Positions 1-9,798 of a stretch of DNA of 64,000 nucleotides are shown one piece after another (positions within the stretch are counted from its first letter, which is position 1; each line of letters starts with the position of its first letter). The position numbers and the translations under genes are program-made. The stretch lies in the NCBI RefSeq assembly GCF_000338275.1, contig NZ_ANMR01000043.1, positions 124,001-188,000 on the forward strand, in the 5' to 3' direction. The notes under the pieces were generated by a model. The model was not told the DNA's origin and searched no databases. It saw only the letters and a program-made list of their open reading frames with translations. This stretch comes from Staphylococcus xylosus NJ (GTDB lineage Bacteria; Bacillota; Bacilli; Staphylococcales; Staphylococcaceae).

Positions 1-552
1 AAAGTTAACCAAGCGCACTGGGATGCATTTCAAAAAAATGAGCTTACTAAAGATGAAGTGTTAAGTAAAAGGTTTGAAGCGTACTTTAAATTACATGATT
101 TAGTAATAGATGGCGTGGAAGCAGATTTTATATTTAGAGATGAGTTAGCCAATGCACCTATTAAACATTTTACAAATACGGTTGAAACACTAGATACTTT
201 AAAAGATAATTATGATTTGTATATAGTCACTAATGGTGTTTTAGAAACACAGGAACGTAGAATTGAGAAAACTAACATCGGTCATTGGTTTAAAGGTGTG
301 TTTGTATCAGAACAAACAGGATATCAAAAGCCAATGCCAGAGTTTTTTGATTATGTATTTGATAAAATTGGAGAAGAAAAACGTAAAGAATCAATGATTA
401 TTGGTGATTCAGTGACTTCCGATATATTAGGAGGCAAAAATGCTGAAATAGCAACTTGTTGGTTTAACCCTAGAAAAAATGTGAATGAGACAACAATAAG
501 ACCTGATTATACAATTTCTTCATTAGATGAAATTGTGGTTCATATTCAATAA
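1..552 (+). CDS. HAD-family phosphatase, YjjG type (5' end outside window)
   Basis: The frame is open from base 1, so the gene starts upstream; the first ATG/GTG inside the window is not the true start. The visible 183 residues carry HAD motif II (IVTNG, serine/threonine after the beta strand), the motif III lysine region (GYQKPMPEFF) and motif IV (IIGDSVTSDILGG); the N-terminal motif I with the nucleophilic aspartate is off the window. The pattern KP-x-P-x-F with GDS-x-x-SDI is typical of the YjjG / noncanonical nucleotide 5'-phosphatase branch of haloacid dehalogenases, cytoplasmic and magnesium dependent. Substrate cannot be told from sequence. Convergent with the next gene and separated from it by a shared hairpin. 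Family call is firm, substrate is inference. Confidence 0.85.
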   Translation, partial: KVNQAHWDAFQKNELTKDEVLSKRFEAYFKLHDLVIDGVEADFIFRDELANAPIKHFTNTVETLDTLKDNYDLYIVTNGVLETQERRIEKTNIGHWFKGVFVSEQTGYQKPMPEFFDYVFDKIGEEKRKESMIIGDSVTSDILGGKNAEIATCWFNPRKNVNETTIRPDYTISSLDEIVVHIQ

Positions 553-557
553 AAAAG

Positions 558-607
558 GCGGGACAGAAATCATAATTTTAAAAATTGATTTCAAAGACCC
601 GCTTTTA
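558..607. terminator. Bidirectional terminator-like hairpin with staphylococcal GGGACAGAAAT core
   Basis: Arms GCGGG (558-562) and CCCGC (598-602) extend inward through GAAATCA/TGATTTC with a bulge and are followed by TTTT. It sits six bases after the HAD stop and between two convergent genes, so it can end transcription in either direction. Confidence 0.7.
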
Positions 608-685
608 TATTGCTCTGTGTTCTTAAAGAATTATAATGAGTTCACAATTGATAATAGAGTAAATGCTTATTAAAATAAATTTAAA

Positions 686-1132
686 TTATTGATCCGGTGA
701 CCATACTAAAACATCATGGCCTTCTTTGTTGGCTTCTTCTAAATCAGTGAAACCGTGTTTGATGAAAAATTGTTTTGATTGATTACGTGCAATTACTTTA
801 ATTGGTAATCCCTGATTCTTAGCGAAATCTAACAATGCTTTACCGTAACCTCGATTTTGGAAATCACGTAAAACCTCTAATTTCCACAATACATTATAAT
901 CGTCGAAATTAGGGAAGTGTTTCTCTTCTACATCACCTTTACGATATAGAGCCATCCTTGCACCTAATCGATCGCCGACATAAATGCCATAAAATGGTGA
1001 ATCTGAACTTGCATCAATCATCTCACCGCGAAGCTCATCGACTAAATATAAATCTCCATTTCCAAAGTTCCTAAAATCTTCGAATAATTCGTCAGTTCTG
1101 TAATTAATATCAAGACGCTTTACGCTAGTCAT
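686..1132 (-). CDS. GNAT-family N-acetyltransferase
   Basis: A 148-residue protein with the GNAT core: the acceptor-side strands (YGIYVGDRLGARMALY) in the middle, then the acetyl-CoA pyrophosphate loop pattern R-x-x-G-Y-G in VLRDFQNRGYGKALLDFAK at about residues 88-106 and the terminal FFIKHGFTDLEE segment. The start has a strong Shine-Dalgarno (GGGGGA) about seven bases upstream on the minus strand. In staphylococci a gene of this kind lies between the yjjG-like gene and bshC, transcribed oppositely, which fits. Substrate unknown; acetylation of a small amine or a protein terminus are both possible. Confidence 0.85.
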   Translation of the reverse strand: MTSVKRLDINYRTDELFEDFRNFGNGDLYLVDELRGEMIDASSDSPFYGIYVGDRLGARMALYRKGDVEEKHFPNFDDYNVLWKLEVLRDFQNRGYGKALLDFAKNQGLPIKVIARNQSKQFFIKHGFTDLEEANKEGHDVLVWSPDQ

Positions 1133-1339
1133 TGCATCTTCCCCCTTTGTATTATTAAAGATTATTATACCTTATTTTATGAGTTTTTTCACAAAAATGA
1201 CTGCTTGAAACTCTATTTTGTTAATTTATTATCGTTTTTAAAACTATCTAAACATAAAAAATTTGAACAGTTGCAACATTAATGTTTAAGCGTATTGTAT
1301 GGCTTTTATTTGAAAATTTGATATTTGTAAGCCGTATAA

Positions 1340-1368
1340 TTGTCAATATTGGATATAAACTTTATACT
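1340..1368 (+). promoter_or_regulatory. Probable sigma-A promoter of bshC
   Basis: TTGTCA (1340-1345) and TATACT (1363-1368) are separated by exactly 17 bases, each one mismatch from consensus, 35 bases ahead of the bshC start. The rest of the 1133-1339 spacer is AT-rich and shows nothing else I can name. Confidence 0.65.
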
Positions 1369-1402
1369 GATTAGGAATAGAGTAACATAAGGAGAATTAC
1401 GC

Positions 1403-3016
1403 ATGGATTGTATGACGACAAAACTCAATGAAAAAGATCAATTTATATCAAAACTAAAAAAAAGTGATTCAACGCTAGGACAGTTTTACAACTTAGATGC
1501 CATGGATGAAAAGAGTTATTATGAACGCTTAACAGCTTCTAATAATGGCAGAGAAGTTGAATTAGCTAATATCATAAAAGAATATATGAGTGATTTATCT
1601 TTAACAGAACAACAAGAAAGAAACATTGCATTATTAAGTGACGGTGCGAAGGTGATTATTGGAGGGCAACAAGCCGGTTTGTTCGGTGGGCCACTATATA
1701 CTTTCCATAAAATCTTTTCTATTATTACGTTAAGTGAGAAATTATCGAAAGAACATGATAAAAACGTGGTCCCTGTATTTTGGATTGCTGGGGAAGATCA
1801 TGATTTTGATGAAGTTAATCATACTTATGCTTATAATACACAATATGCTAAATTGCAAAAAATAAAATATCATACAATGACACCTCCTGAAACTAGTGTT
1901 TCTAGGTATTATCCTGATAAAGCACAATTAAAAGAAACTTTACAACAATTTTTTAAACAAATGACCGAAACAGCACACTCTAAACCATTATTAAAAATGT
2001 GTAATGACATTATTGAAGAGAATGATAGCTGGACAGATATGTTTAAAGCTTTGTTACACGAAGTATTTAAGTTTTATGGCTTGTTAATTATAGATGCAAA
2101 TAATGCTAATTTAAGAAGTTTGGAACAACCATTTATTAAGCATATTATTGAACATCATAGTGAAGTAGATGAAGCGTTTAGAAATACACAAAAGCAAACC
2201 GTTGCAAATGGATTAGAACAAATGATTCAAACAGATACGAATGTCCATATATTCATGCATGATGGCAATATGAGGCAATTATTAACTTTTAAAGATGATA
2301 AATTTTATTTGAATAAATCAGATAAATATTTTTCGAAAGAGGAATTATTAAAAATAGTGGATTCTGATCCGCAGCTCTTTTCAAATAATGTTGTTACTAG
2401 ACCAGTTATGGAAGAATGGTTATTTAATACAGTTGCTTTTGTGGGTGGACCAAGTGAAATCAAATATTGGACTGAATTAAGTGATGTATTTAAAACGTTA
2501 GATGTAACAATGCCGATTGTATTGCCACGTTTGCGTATTAGCTATTTATATGAGAGAACTGAAAAACTAATTCAACAATATCAATTAGATAGAAATTCAA
2601 TTATCGAAAAAGGTATTGAAGATGATAAAGCGCAGTTCGTGCGTGCTCAAGCTTCACAAGAGTTTATAAATCAAATAGAGCGTTTGAAAGAACAACAATA
2701 TCAGTTATATCAAACATTGCAAGCTGAAGTAGCTAATAGCAATGATAATAAACAATTATTGGATAAAAATAATGAAATACACCAGAAACAATATGATTAT
2801 TTAATTAACAGATATTTATTAAATATAGAACGAGAAAATAAAATTAGCATTAAACATTTTAAAGAATTAAGTGAAGTGCTCCATCCAATGGGAGGATTAC
2901 AAGAAAGAATCTGGAATCCGCTACAAATTATGAATGATTTTGGGATGGAGGTGTTCAGTCCCTCCACCTATCCACCACTTTCTTACACTTTTGATCATAT
3001 CATCATTAAACCTTAG
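1403..3016 (+). CDS. bshC: Bacillithiol synthase BshC
   Basis: BshC adds cysteine to glucosaminyl-malate, the last step of bacillithiol synthesis, in the cytoplasm. The 537-residue length matches the family. The conserved nucleotide/ligand loop [14 protein letters not shown] is at residues 87-100, followed by the [15 protein letters not shown] motif, and the C-terminal third (about 425-490) is a charged coiled coil ending in [13 protein letters not shown], all as in characterised BshC. The ATG at 1403 has AAGGAG eight bases upstream; a second ATG at codon 4 is possible. Position directly before mraZ is the usual one in staphylococci and bacilli. It has its own promoter and terminator, so it is probably a single transcription unit. 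Confidence 0.95.
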   Translation: MDCMTTKLNEKDQFISKLKKSDSTLGQFYNLDAMDEKSYYERLTASNNGREVELANIIKEYMSDLSLTEQQERNIALLSDGAKVIIGGQQAGLFGGPLYTFHKIFSIITLSEKLSKEHDKNVVPVFWIAGEDHDFDEVNHTYAYNTQYAKLQKIKYHTMTPPETSVSRYYPDKAQLKETLQQFFKQMTETAHSKPLLKMCNDIIEENDSWTDMFKALLHEVFKFYGLLIIDANNANLRSLEQPFIKHIIEHHSEVDEAFRNTQKQTVANGLEQMIQTDTNVHIFMHDGNMRQLLTFKDDKFYLNKSDKYFSKEELLKIVDSDPQLFSNNVVTRPVMEEWLFNTVAFVGGPSEIKYWTELSDVFKTLDVTMPIVLPRLRISYLYERTEKLIQQYQLDRNSIIEKGIEDDKAQFVRAQASQEFINQIERLKEQQYQLYQTLQAEVANSNDNKQLLDKNNEIHQKQYDYLINRYLLNIERENKISIKHFKELSEVLHPMGGLQERIWNPLQIMNDFGMEVFSPSTYPPLSYTFDHIIIKP

Positions 3017-3030
3017 AGCCACAAGATTTA

Positions 3031-3067
3031 GCCCGATTCATCAAAAAGATGAATCGGGCATTTTTTT
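3031..3067 (+). terminator. Intrinsic terminator after bshC
   Basis: Perfect 11-bp arms GCCCGATTCAT / ATGAATCGGGC (3031-3041 and 3049-3059) with a seven-base loop and a run of seven T. Confidence 0.93.
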
Positions 3068-3097
3068 ATGTAAAACGATAAATTTTGGTGAATATTG

Positions 3098-3131
3098 TAT
3101 AATTAGTGGAGGATAGTGGTGAGATGTGGTA
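3098..3131 (+). promoter_or_regulatory. mraZ promoter -10 and three-repeat MraZ operator
   Basis: A TATAAT hexamer (3098-3103) is followed at once by three GTGG blocks starting at 3106, 3116 and 3126, that is in exact 10-bp steps (GTGGAGGATA, GTGGTGAGAT, GTGGTAAATT). MraZ proteins of other bacteria bind direct repeats of TGG-type boxes spaced by one helical turn upstream of their own gene, so this is very likely the autoregulatory operator, covering the transcription start. No good -35 is visible. Confidence 0.75.
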
Positions 3132-3164
3132 AATTATATATATGAGAAGGTGAGGTGATTATAA

Positions 3165-3596
3165 ATGTTCATGGGAGAATACGAACATCAGTTGGATACA
3201 AAAGGACGCATGATTGTTCCATCAAAATTTCGTTATGACTTAAATGAACGTTTTATAATCACTCGAGGCCTTGATAAATGTTTATTTGGTTATACTTTAG
3301 AAGAATGGCAAGTTATTGAAGAAAAAATGAAAACCTTACCAATGACTAAAAAAGATGCACGTAAATTTATGCGTATGTTCTTTTCTGGTGCTGTTGAAGT
3401 GGAACTTGATAAACAAGGGCGTATTAACATTCCGCAGAACTTACGCCAATATGCAAACTTAAGTAAGGAATGTACAGTAATAGGTGTCTCAAATAGAATA
3501 GAAATTTGGGATAGAGAAACTTGGAACAGCTTTTATGATGAATCTGAAGATAGTTTTGAAGATATTGCTGAAGACTTAATTGACTTTGATTTTTAA
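3165..3596 (+). CDS. mraZ: Transcriptional regulator MraZ
   Basis: A 143-residue protein made of two AbrB-like swapped-hairpin repeats, each with the family motif D-x-x-x-R: D11-R15 (DTKGR) and D82-R86 (DKQGR). MraZ forms a ring and represses the division and cell wall cluster it heads; the repeat operator lies 35-60 bases upstream. Start: ATG at 3165 after GGTGAGGTG; the methionine at codon 3 is an alternative. First gene of the cluster, 15 bases ahead of rsmH. Confidence 0.96.
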   Translation: MFMGEYEHQLDTKGRMIVPSKFRYDLNERFIITRGLDKCLFGYTLEEWQVIEEKMKTLPMTKKDARKFMRMFFSGAVEVELDKQGRINIPQNLRQYANLSKECTVIGVSNRIEIWDRETWNSFYDESEDSFEDIAEDLIDFDF

Positions 3597-3611
3597 TATG
3601 GAGGCGTTATT

Positions 3612-4547
3612 TTGTTTCATCATGTCAGCGTAATGCTCAAAGAGACCATTGATTATTTGAATATAAAAGAAGATGGCGTGTATGTCGACTGTACATTAGG
3701 TGGAGCAGGTCATGCACTATATTTAATAAATCAACTAGGTGACAAAGGAAGACTGATAGCAATAGATCAAGATACTACGGCTATTGAAAATGCAAAAGAA
3801 GTTTTAAAAGATCATTTGCATAAAGTAACCTTTGTCCATAACAACTTTAGAAAATTAACTGAAATTTTAAATGATTTGAATATTGAAAAAGTTGATGGTA
3901 TTTATTACGACTTAGGTGTCTCTAGTCCACAACTAGACGTACCTGAGCGCGGGTTTAGTTACCATCACAATGCGAAGTTGGATATGCGTATGGATCAATC
4001 CCAATCATTATCAGCTCATGAAGTCGTTAATGATTGGGAGTTTGAAAAATTAGTAAAAATTTTCCATCGCTATGGGGAAGAGAAATTTGCTAAACAAATT
4101 GCCCGACGCATTGAACAAAACAGGGAACAACAGCCAATCGAAACGACATTAGAACTTGTTGATGTCATAAAAGAAGGTATACCTGCCAAAGCAAGACGAA
4201 AAGGTGGGCATCCAGCAAAAAGAATTTTCCAAGCAATTAGAATAGCGGTAAATGATGAATTATCATCATTTGAAGACTCATTAGAACAAGCGATAGATTT
4301 AGTAAAAGTTGATGGTAGAATTTCAGTCATAACCTTCCATTCATTGGAAGATCGTTTATGCAAGCAAATGTTTCAAGAGTACGAAAAGGGGCCAGATGTA
4401 CCAAGGGGATTGCCAGTTATACCCGAAGCATACACACCTAAATTGAAACGCGTTAACCGTAAACCTATTACCGCTACTGATGAAGATTTAGAAAATAATA
4501 ATAGAGCGCGTAGTGCGAAGTTACGTGTTGCAGAAATATTAAAATAA
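3612..4547 (+). CDS. rsmH: 16S rRNA m4C1402 N4-methyltransferase RsmH (MraW)
   Basis: Methylates N4 of C1402 in the 30S decoding centre using S-adenosylmethionine. The SAM-binding loop GGAGH is at residues 30-34, and [14 protein letters not shown] and ITFHSLEDR are family signatures. Length 311 is typical. The start is a TTG with GGAGG seven bases upstream (3600-3604); the next ATG is at codon 8, within the conserved N-terminus, so TTG is preferred. Second gene of the mraZ cluster. Confidence 0.96.
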   Translation: MFHHVSVMLKETIDYLNIKEDGVYVDCTLGGAGHALYLINQLGDKGRLIAIDQDTTAIENAKEVLKDHLHKVTFVHNNFRKLTEILNDLNIEKVDGIYYDLGVSSPQLDVPERGFSYHHNAKLDMRMDQSQSLSAHEVVNDWEFEKLVKIFHRYGEEKFAKQIARRIEQNREQQPIETTLELVDVIKEGIPAKARRKGGHPAKRIFQAIRIAVNDELSSFEDSLEQAIDLVKVDGRISVITFHSLEDRLCKQMFQEYEKGPDVPRGLPVIPEAYTPKLKRVNRKPITATDEDLENNNRARSAKLRVAEILK

Positions 4548-4561
4548 GGAGTGAATGTTGA

Positions 4562-4954
4562 GTGGCAGTGGAAAAGATATATCAACCTTATAATGAACCA
4601 GAAACACAAATTCCTGAGTCGCAACCGTCGACCCAGCCCAAAACCGTAAAACGCAAAGTTGTAGTTAAACTTACAAAATTTGAGAAAATGTTATACATAG
4701 GACTTATAACAGTAATTGCATTGATAAGTATTTATATGCTATCTTTAAAAATGGATGCGTATGATACTCGAGGAAAAATTGCAGATTTAGATACAAAAAT
4801 CGAAAAACAATCAAGTGAAAATAGCGCAATAGAATCTGAAATTAAAAAGAACTCTTCATATGAACGCATTTACGATAAGGCCAAAAACGAAGGAATGAGC
4901 CTTAAGAACGACAATGTAAAGGTAGTGCGTAATAATGGCGAAGCGAAAAATTAG
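4562..4954 (+). CDS. ftsL: Cell division protein FtsL
   Basis: A bitopic membrane protein of 130 residues: basic cytoplasmic N-terminus (about 1-42), one transmembrane helix (about 44-62) and an extracytoplasmic coiled coil (about 68-115). This architecture between rsmH and pbp1 identifies FtsL, which joins DivIC and DivIB to activate septal synthesis. The start is GTG at 4562; an in-frame TGA at 4559 rules out an earlier start. Its end overlaps pbp1 by 20 bases, suggesting coupled translation. Sequence conservation of FtsL is low, so the call leans on position and topology. Confidence 0.92.
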   Translation: MAVEKIYQPYNEPETQIPESQPSTQPKTVKRKVVVKLTKFEKMLYIGLITVIALISIYMLSLKMDAYDTRGKIADLDTKIEKQSSENSAIESEIKKNSSYERIYDKAKNEGMSLKNDNVKVVRNNGEAKN

Positions 4955-7250
4955 ATTAAAAAAACCCAAGTTTCTTATTAAACAAAGTAAAATAGGGGCA
5001 GTCCTACTCATTCTTGGATTCGGACTGCTCTTTTTTACGTTGGTTTTAAGATACTCATATATAATGTTAACTGGACATTCTTCAGGCGAAGATTTAATTA
5101 TGAAGGCGAACGAAAAGTATTTAGTTAATAGCCAGCAACAACCTGAACGTGGAAAAATCTATGACCGAAATGGAAAAATTTTGGCAGAAGATGTAGAACG
5201 GTATAAAGTCGTTGCTGTTATTGATAAAAAAGCAAGCGAAGGTAGCGATAAGCCAAAACACGTTACAGATAAAAAGAAAACAGCTAAGAAATTAGCAACG
5301 GTTATTGATATGTCAGCTAAAGAGATTGAAGACAAATTAGATAATAAAAAAGCGTTCCAAGTTGAATTTGGACAAAAAGGAACTGATTTAACATATCAAG
5401 AAAAAGAAAAAATTGAAAAAATGAAGTTACCTGGTGTAACGCTTTATCCAGAGACTGAACGTTTTTACCCTAATGGAAATTTTGCATCACATTTAATTGG
5501 AATGGCTCAGAAAGATCCGGATAGCGGTGATTTAAAAGGTGCTATGGGCGTTGAGAAAATTTTTGATAGTTATTTATCTGGACATAAAGGGGCATTATCT
5601 TATATCCATGATATTTGGGGCTATATTGCACCTAATACTAAGAAAGAAAAAACACCTCAACGTGGTGATGATGTACATTTAACTCTAGATTCTAATATTC
5701 AAGTATTTGTTGAAGAGGCTTTAGATGGCATGGTCGAACATTATAAACCGAAAGATTTATTCGCTGTGGTAATGGATGCACATACTGGTGAAATACTAGC
5801 ATTTAGTCAGCGACCTACATTTAATCCAGAAACAGGAAAAGACTTTGGTAAGAAATGGGCGAATGATTTATATCAAAACACGTATGAGCCCGGTTCAACC
5901 TTTAAGTCTTACGGCTTAGCAGCTGCTATTCAAGAAGGGAAATTTGACCCAGATAAAAAATATACAGCTGAACCTAGAGAAGTCATGGGATCAAAAATTT
6001 CTGACTGGAACAAAGTGGGTTGGGGAGAAATTCCAATGTCACTAGGATTCACGTATTCATCTAATACACTAATGATGCATCTGCAAGATTTAGTTGGCGC
6101 AGATAAAATGAAAGACTGGTATGAGAAATTCGGTTTCGGTCAATCTACAAATGGTATGTTTGATGGTGAAGCAACTGGCGGTATCGCTTGGGATAATGAA
6201 GCGCAACAGAAAACTTCTGCATTCGGTCAATCTACCACGGTAACACCAGTGCAAATGCTTAAAGCACAATCTGCCTTCTTTAACGGTGGTAATATGATTA
6301 AACCTTGGTACGTTGATAACATAACGAACCCTGTTAGCAAAGATACTTTTTATAAAGGTAAGAAAGAATATGACGGTAAACCTATAACGAAAGATACTGC
6401 TAAAAAAGTGCGTACTGAGCTAGATAAAGTTGTAAATAGTGAAGATAGCCATGCTAAGAACTATCAAATTGATGGTTATGATGTTGCAGGTAAAACAGGT
6501 ACAGCACAAGTTGCGGACCCTGACAATGGTGGTTATGCAGAAGGTGAAAACCCATATTTTGTTAGCTTTATAGGTGATGCACCAAAAGATGACCCTGAGG
6601 TAATTGTTTATGCTGGCATGAGTTTAGCCCAAAAAAATGATCAAGAAGCCTATGAAATGGGTGTAAGTAAAGCATTTAAACCTATTATGGAAAATACACT
6701 CAAATACTTAAATGTTGGAGATAAAAATTCTAAAGACAACTCAGATGTGAAATATAGTGAAGTTCCTAACGTTGAAGGACAAGAAATTCAAAAAGCGCAA
6801 GATAAACTAAACGGTAAGTCCCTAAAACCAATAGTTATTGGTAATGGAGAAAAAGTTACTAAGCAATCTGTGAGCGCTAATAAAGAAGTATTGCCTAACA
6901 CTAAAGTATTATTACTGACAGATAGTGATGTTACAATGCCTGATATGACAGGTTGGTCGAAAGAAGAGGTTGTCGCATTTGAGTTACTTACTAAGACTAA
7001 AGTAACAACAAAAGGAAGCGGATTTGTATCGAACCAATCAGTAACTAAAGGACAAAAAATAAGTAGCAAAGATAAAATTGAAGTAACGTTATCATCGGAA
7101 GATGTAAACGGTCAAACTTCAAAGGCTGAATCTGATTCGAAAAAAGACTCAGATGACCAAAAAGACTCTGAAGACAACAAGGATTCAAAAGATAAAGAAG
7201 AAAACAAAGACTCAGATGACAATAAAGATTCAAAAGACAATGAATCATAA
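4935..7250 (+). CDS. pbp1: Penicillin-binding protein 1, class B transpeptidase with PASTA domains
   Basis: Division transpeptidase of the septum. N-terminal membrane anchor at about residues 17-40, PBP dimer domain, then the transpeptidase domain with S321-TFK324 (acyl-serine motif), S375-S-N377 and K520-TG. Two PASTA repeats follow (about 600-720), ending in a Ser/Asp/Lys/Glu low-complexity tail of some 45 residues (DSKKDSDD and relatives). At 771 residues it is longer than S. aureus PBP1, which I recall as 744; the tail accounts for most of the difference. Translationally coupled to ftsL. In S. aureus the homologue is essential and works with FtsW. Confidence 0.96.
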   Translation: MAKRKIRLKKPKFLIKQSKIGAVLLILGFGLLFFTLVLRYSYIMLTGHSSGEDLIMKANEKYLVNSQQQPERGKIYDRNGKILAEDVERYKVVAVIDKKASEGSDKPKHVTDKKKTAKKLATVIDMSAKEIEDKLDNKKAFQVEFGQKGTDLTYQEKEKIEKMKLPGVTLYPETERFYPNGNFASHLIGMAQKDPDSGDLKGAMGVEKIFDSYLSGHKGALSYIHDIWGYIAPNTKKEKTPQRGDDVHLTLDSNIQVFVEEALDGMVEHYKPKDLFAVVMDAHTGEILAFSQRPTFNPETGKDFGKKWANDLYQNTYEPGSTFKSYGLAAAIQEGKFDPDKKYTAEPREVMGSKISDWNKVGWGEIPMSLGFTYSSNTLMMHLQDLVGADKMKDWYEKFGFGQSTNGMFDGEATGGIAWDNEAQQKTSAFGQSTTVTPVQMLKAQSAFFNGGNMIKPWYVDNITNPVSKDTFYKGKKEYDGKPITKDTAKKVRTELDKVVNSEDSHAKNYQIDGYDVAGKTGTAQVADPDNGGYAEGENPYFVSFIGDAPKDDPEVIVYAGMSLAQKNDQEAYEMGVSKAFKPIMENTLKYLNVGDKNSKDNSDVKYSEVPNVEGQEIQKAQDKLNGKSLKPIVIGNGEKVTKQSVSANKEVLPNTKVLLLTDSDVTMPDMTGWSKEEVVAFELLTKTKVTTKGSGFVSNQSVTKGQKISSKDKIEVTLSSEDVNGQTSKAESDSKKDSDDQKDSEDNKDSKDKEENKDSDDNKDSKDNES

Positions 7251-7466
7251 CCTGAGCTAAGTTGATTATTCTGAATGTGAACATTTCATTAGAATTTAAA
7301 ACTTATTATGTAATCAATTTTGAGGTGGAAATAGAAGTAGACTAATCATTGAACGTTGCAATAAAGTAGCAACAGTTTCAATTGATTAGCTACTAATCTC
7401 AATACATATATGGCTAACCGAAGAGCATAACGACTTAATCCAATTAAATAAATAAAGGAGCATAAT

Positions 7467-8432
7467 ATGGTTTATTTACTCGCAATTATCGCACTGTTAA
7501 TCACGTTTATATTAGTTCCAGTACTAATACCAACATTGAAACGAATGAAATTTGGACAAAGTATTAGAGAAGAAGGCCCACAGAGCCACATGAAGAAAAC
7601 AGGTACACCTACTATGGGTGGATTAACTTTTCTCATTAGTATTATTGTAACCTCGATTTTAGCAATCATTTTTATGGATAATTCTAATCCTGTTATCTTG
7701 TTATTATTTGTAACAGTAGGTTTTGGTTTGATTGGATTTATTGATGATTACATCATTGTGGTAAAGAAAAACAATGAAGGTTTAACAAGTAAACAAAAAT
7801 TCTTAGCTCAAATAGGTATCGCAGTTATCTTCTTTATTTTAAGCCAAGTATTTAACTTAACTGATTTTTCTACTGGAATTCATTTGCCTTTTACAAATAT
7901 TGAAGTACCACTTTCAATTGCGTATGTAATTTTCATAGTCTTTTGGCAAGTAGGCTTTTCAAATGCAGTTAATTTAACAGATGGATTAGATGGACTAGCG
8001 ACAGGATTATCTATCATTGGCTTTATAATGTATGCAATTATGGCTTACATACAAGGTGCAACATCAATCGGATTGTTCTGTGTGATTATGATTTTTGCAT
8101 TGATTGGTTTCTTACCATTCAATTTAAATCCGGCTAGAGTCTTTATGGGAGACACGGGCAGTCTAGCATTAGGTGGGATATTTGCTACTATTTCTATTAT
8201 GCTAAACCAAGAATTGTCACTGATTTTCATTGGTTTTGTATTTGTGGCAGAAACCTTATCAGTTATGATACAGGTAACTTCATTCAAATTGACTGGAAAA
8301 CGTATTTTTAAAATGTCACCACTACATCATCATTTCGAATTAATTGGTTGGAATGAGAAGAAAGTAACGACAGTATTCTGGACAGTAGGCTTGATTACAG
8401 GACTCATCGGTTTATGGATTGGAGTGAACTAA
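7467..8432 (+). CDS. mraY: Phospho-N-acetylmuramoyl-pentapeptide transferase MraY
   Basis: Transfers phospho-MurNAc-pentapeptide from UDP to undecaprenyl phosphate, giving lipid I at the cytoplasmic membrane face. 321 residues, about ten transmembrane helices. Conserved acidic residues are present: D93-D94 (FIDDY), D172 and D175 (NLTDGLDGL), D229 (MGDTGS), and the histidine triad H287-H289 (PLHHHFE). Good RBS (AAAGGAG) before the ATG at 7467. The 216-base gap after pbp1 holds an imperfect AGTAGC/GCTACT inverted repeat (7365-7394) but no clear promoter or terminator. Confidence 0.97.
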   Translation: MVYLLAIIALLITFILVPVLIPTLKRMKFGQSIREEGPQSHMKKTGTPTMGGLTFLISIIVTSILAIIFMDNSNPVILLLFVTVGFGLIGFIDDYIIVVKKNNEGLTSKQKFLAQIGIAVIFFILSQVFNLTDFSTGIHLPFTNIEVPLSIAYVIFIVFWQVGFSNAVNLTDGLDGLATGLSIIGFIMYAIMAYIQGATSIGLFCVIMIFALIGFLPFNLNPARVFMGDTGSLALGGIFATISIMLNQELSLIFIGFVFVAETLSVMIQVTSFKLTGKRIFKMSPLHHHFELIGWNEKKVTTVFWTVGLITGLIGLWIGVN

Positions 8433-8433
8433 A

Positions 8434-9783
8434 TTGCTGAAATATACAGAGTTAGAAAATAAAAATGTATTAGTTATTGGATTAGCGAAAAGTGGTTATG
8501 AAGCTGCGAAATTATTAAAAAAACTTGGTGCAAATGTAATCGTCAATGACGGTAAAGATTTGAGTCAAGATGCACATGCAATAGATTTAGAAAATATGGG
8601 AATTACTGTAATTGGTGGAGAACACCCACTTTCCTTGTTAGATAGTAATCCTATTATTTTTAAAAATCCGGGCATTCCATATAATGTTCCACTGATAGAA
8701 GCAGCAACTGAAAAAGGATTAAAAATATTAACTGAAGTAGAACTCAGTTATTTAATATCAGAAGCACCGATTATCGGTGTGACTGGTACAAATGGTAAAA
8801 CTACAGTTACTTCATTAATTGGAGATATGTTTCAAAAAAGCAGAGTAACAGGTAAGCTATCAGGTAACATTGGCTATGTGGCTTCAAAAGTAGCACAAGA
8901 AGTCACAGCTAATGACTATTTGGTTACGGAGTTATCGTCTTTCCAATTACTTGGTATCGATAAGTATAAACCGCATATAGCTATAATTACGAATATATAT
9001 TCAGCACATCTTGATTATCATGAATCACTAGAAAATTATCAAAATGCTAAGAAAAAAATATATATTAATCAAACTGAAAATGATTATTTAATTTGTAATT
9101 ATCATCAACGTCATTTAATCGAATCTGAGTCACTGAAAGCAAAAACGTATTATTTTTCAACACATCAAGAAGTAGACGGAATTTATGTTGAGAGTGGCTA
9201 CATCGTATTTAAAGGATTTAGAATAATTCATATAGATGATCTTGTGCTGCCTGGTGAACATAACTTGGAGAATATTCTTGCTGCAGTGTTAGCAGCATTA
9301 CTTTCTGGAGTTTCTGTTAAAGCAATTATTGATAGTTTGACATCATTCTCAGGTATTGAACACCGCTTACAATATATTGGAACAAATAAAACGAATAAGT
9401 ACTACAATGATTCAAAAGCTACGAATACATTGGCTACACAGTTTGCATTAAATTCATTTAAACAACCAATCATTTGGTTATGTGGTGGGTTAGATCGTGG
9501 CAATGACTTTGATGAACTTATTCCACATATGAAAAATGTAAGAGTTATGGTAACTTTTGGTGAGACAAAAGAAAAATTCGTGAAGTTAGGTGAAAGTCAA
9601 GGTAAGTACGTCATTACAGCTTCTGATGTTCAAGATGCCGTAGATAAGATACAGTCTGTCATAGAACCAAATGACGTGGTATTATTATCGCCAGCATGTG
9701 CAAGTTGGGATCAGTACAATACTTTTGAAGAGCGTGGGAATAAATTTATTAAGAGTTTCCAAGCTAATTTACCTTCTTTTTAA
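8434..9783 (+). CDS. murD: UDP-N-acetylmuramoyl-L-alanine:D-glutamate ligase MurD
   Basis: Adds D-glutamate to UDP-MurNAc-L-Ala in cytoplasmic peptidoglycan precursor synthesis. Three-domain Mur ligase of 449 residues: N-terminal UDP-binding Rossmann-like domain with [10 protein letters not shown], central ATP-binding domain with the P-loop [10 protein letters not shown] at 115-124, and C-terminal domain with YYNDSKATN and [11 protein letters not shown]. Start is TTG at 8434, one base after the mraY stop, with GGAG inside the end of mraY. Confidence 0.96.
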   Translation: MLKYTELENKNVLVIGLAKSGYEAAKLLKKLGANVIVNDGKDLSQDAHAIDLENMGITVIGGEHPLSLLDSNPIIFKNPGIPYNVPLIEAATEKGLKILTEVELSYLISEAPIIGVTGTNGKTTVTSLIGDMFQKSRVTGKLSGNIGYVASKVAQEVTANDYLVTELSSFQLLGIDKYKPHIAIITNIYSAHLDYHESLENYQNAKKKIYINQTENDYLICNYHQRHLIESESLKAKTYYFSTHQEVDGIYVESGYIVFKGFRIIHIDDLVLPGEHNLENILAAVLAALLSGVSVKAIIDSLTSFSGIEHRLQYIGTNKTNKYYNDSKATNTLATQFALNSFKQPIIWLCGGLDRGNDFDELIPHMKNVRVMVTFGETKEKFVKLGESQGKYVITASDVQDAVDKIQSVIEPNDVVLLSPACASWDQYNTFEERGNKFIKSFQANLPSF

Positions 9784-9798
9784 AGGGTGTGATATTAA

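Noticed and set aside
2934..3116. 60-codon frame over the bshC end and its terminator
   Set aside because: Runs through the terminator hairpin, starts inside bshC in another frame, and has no RBS.
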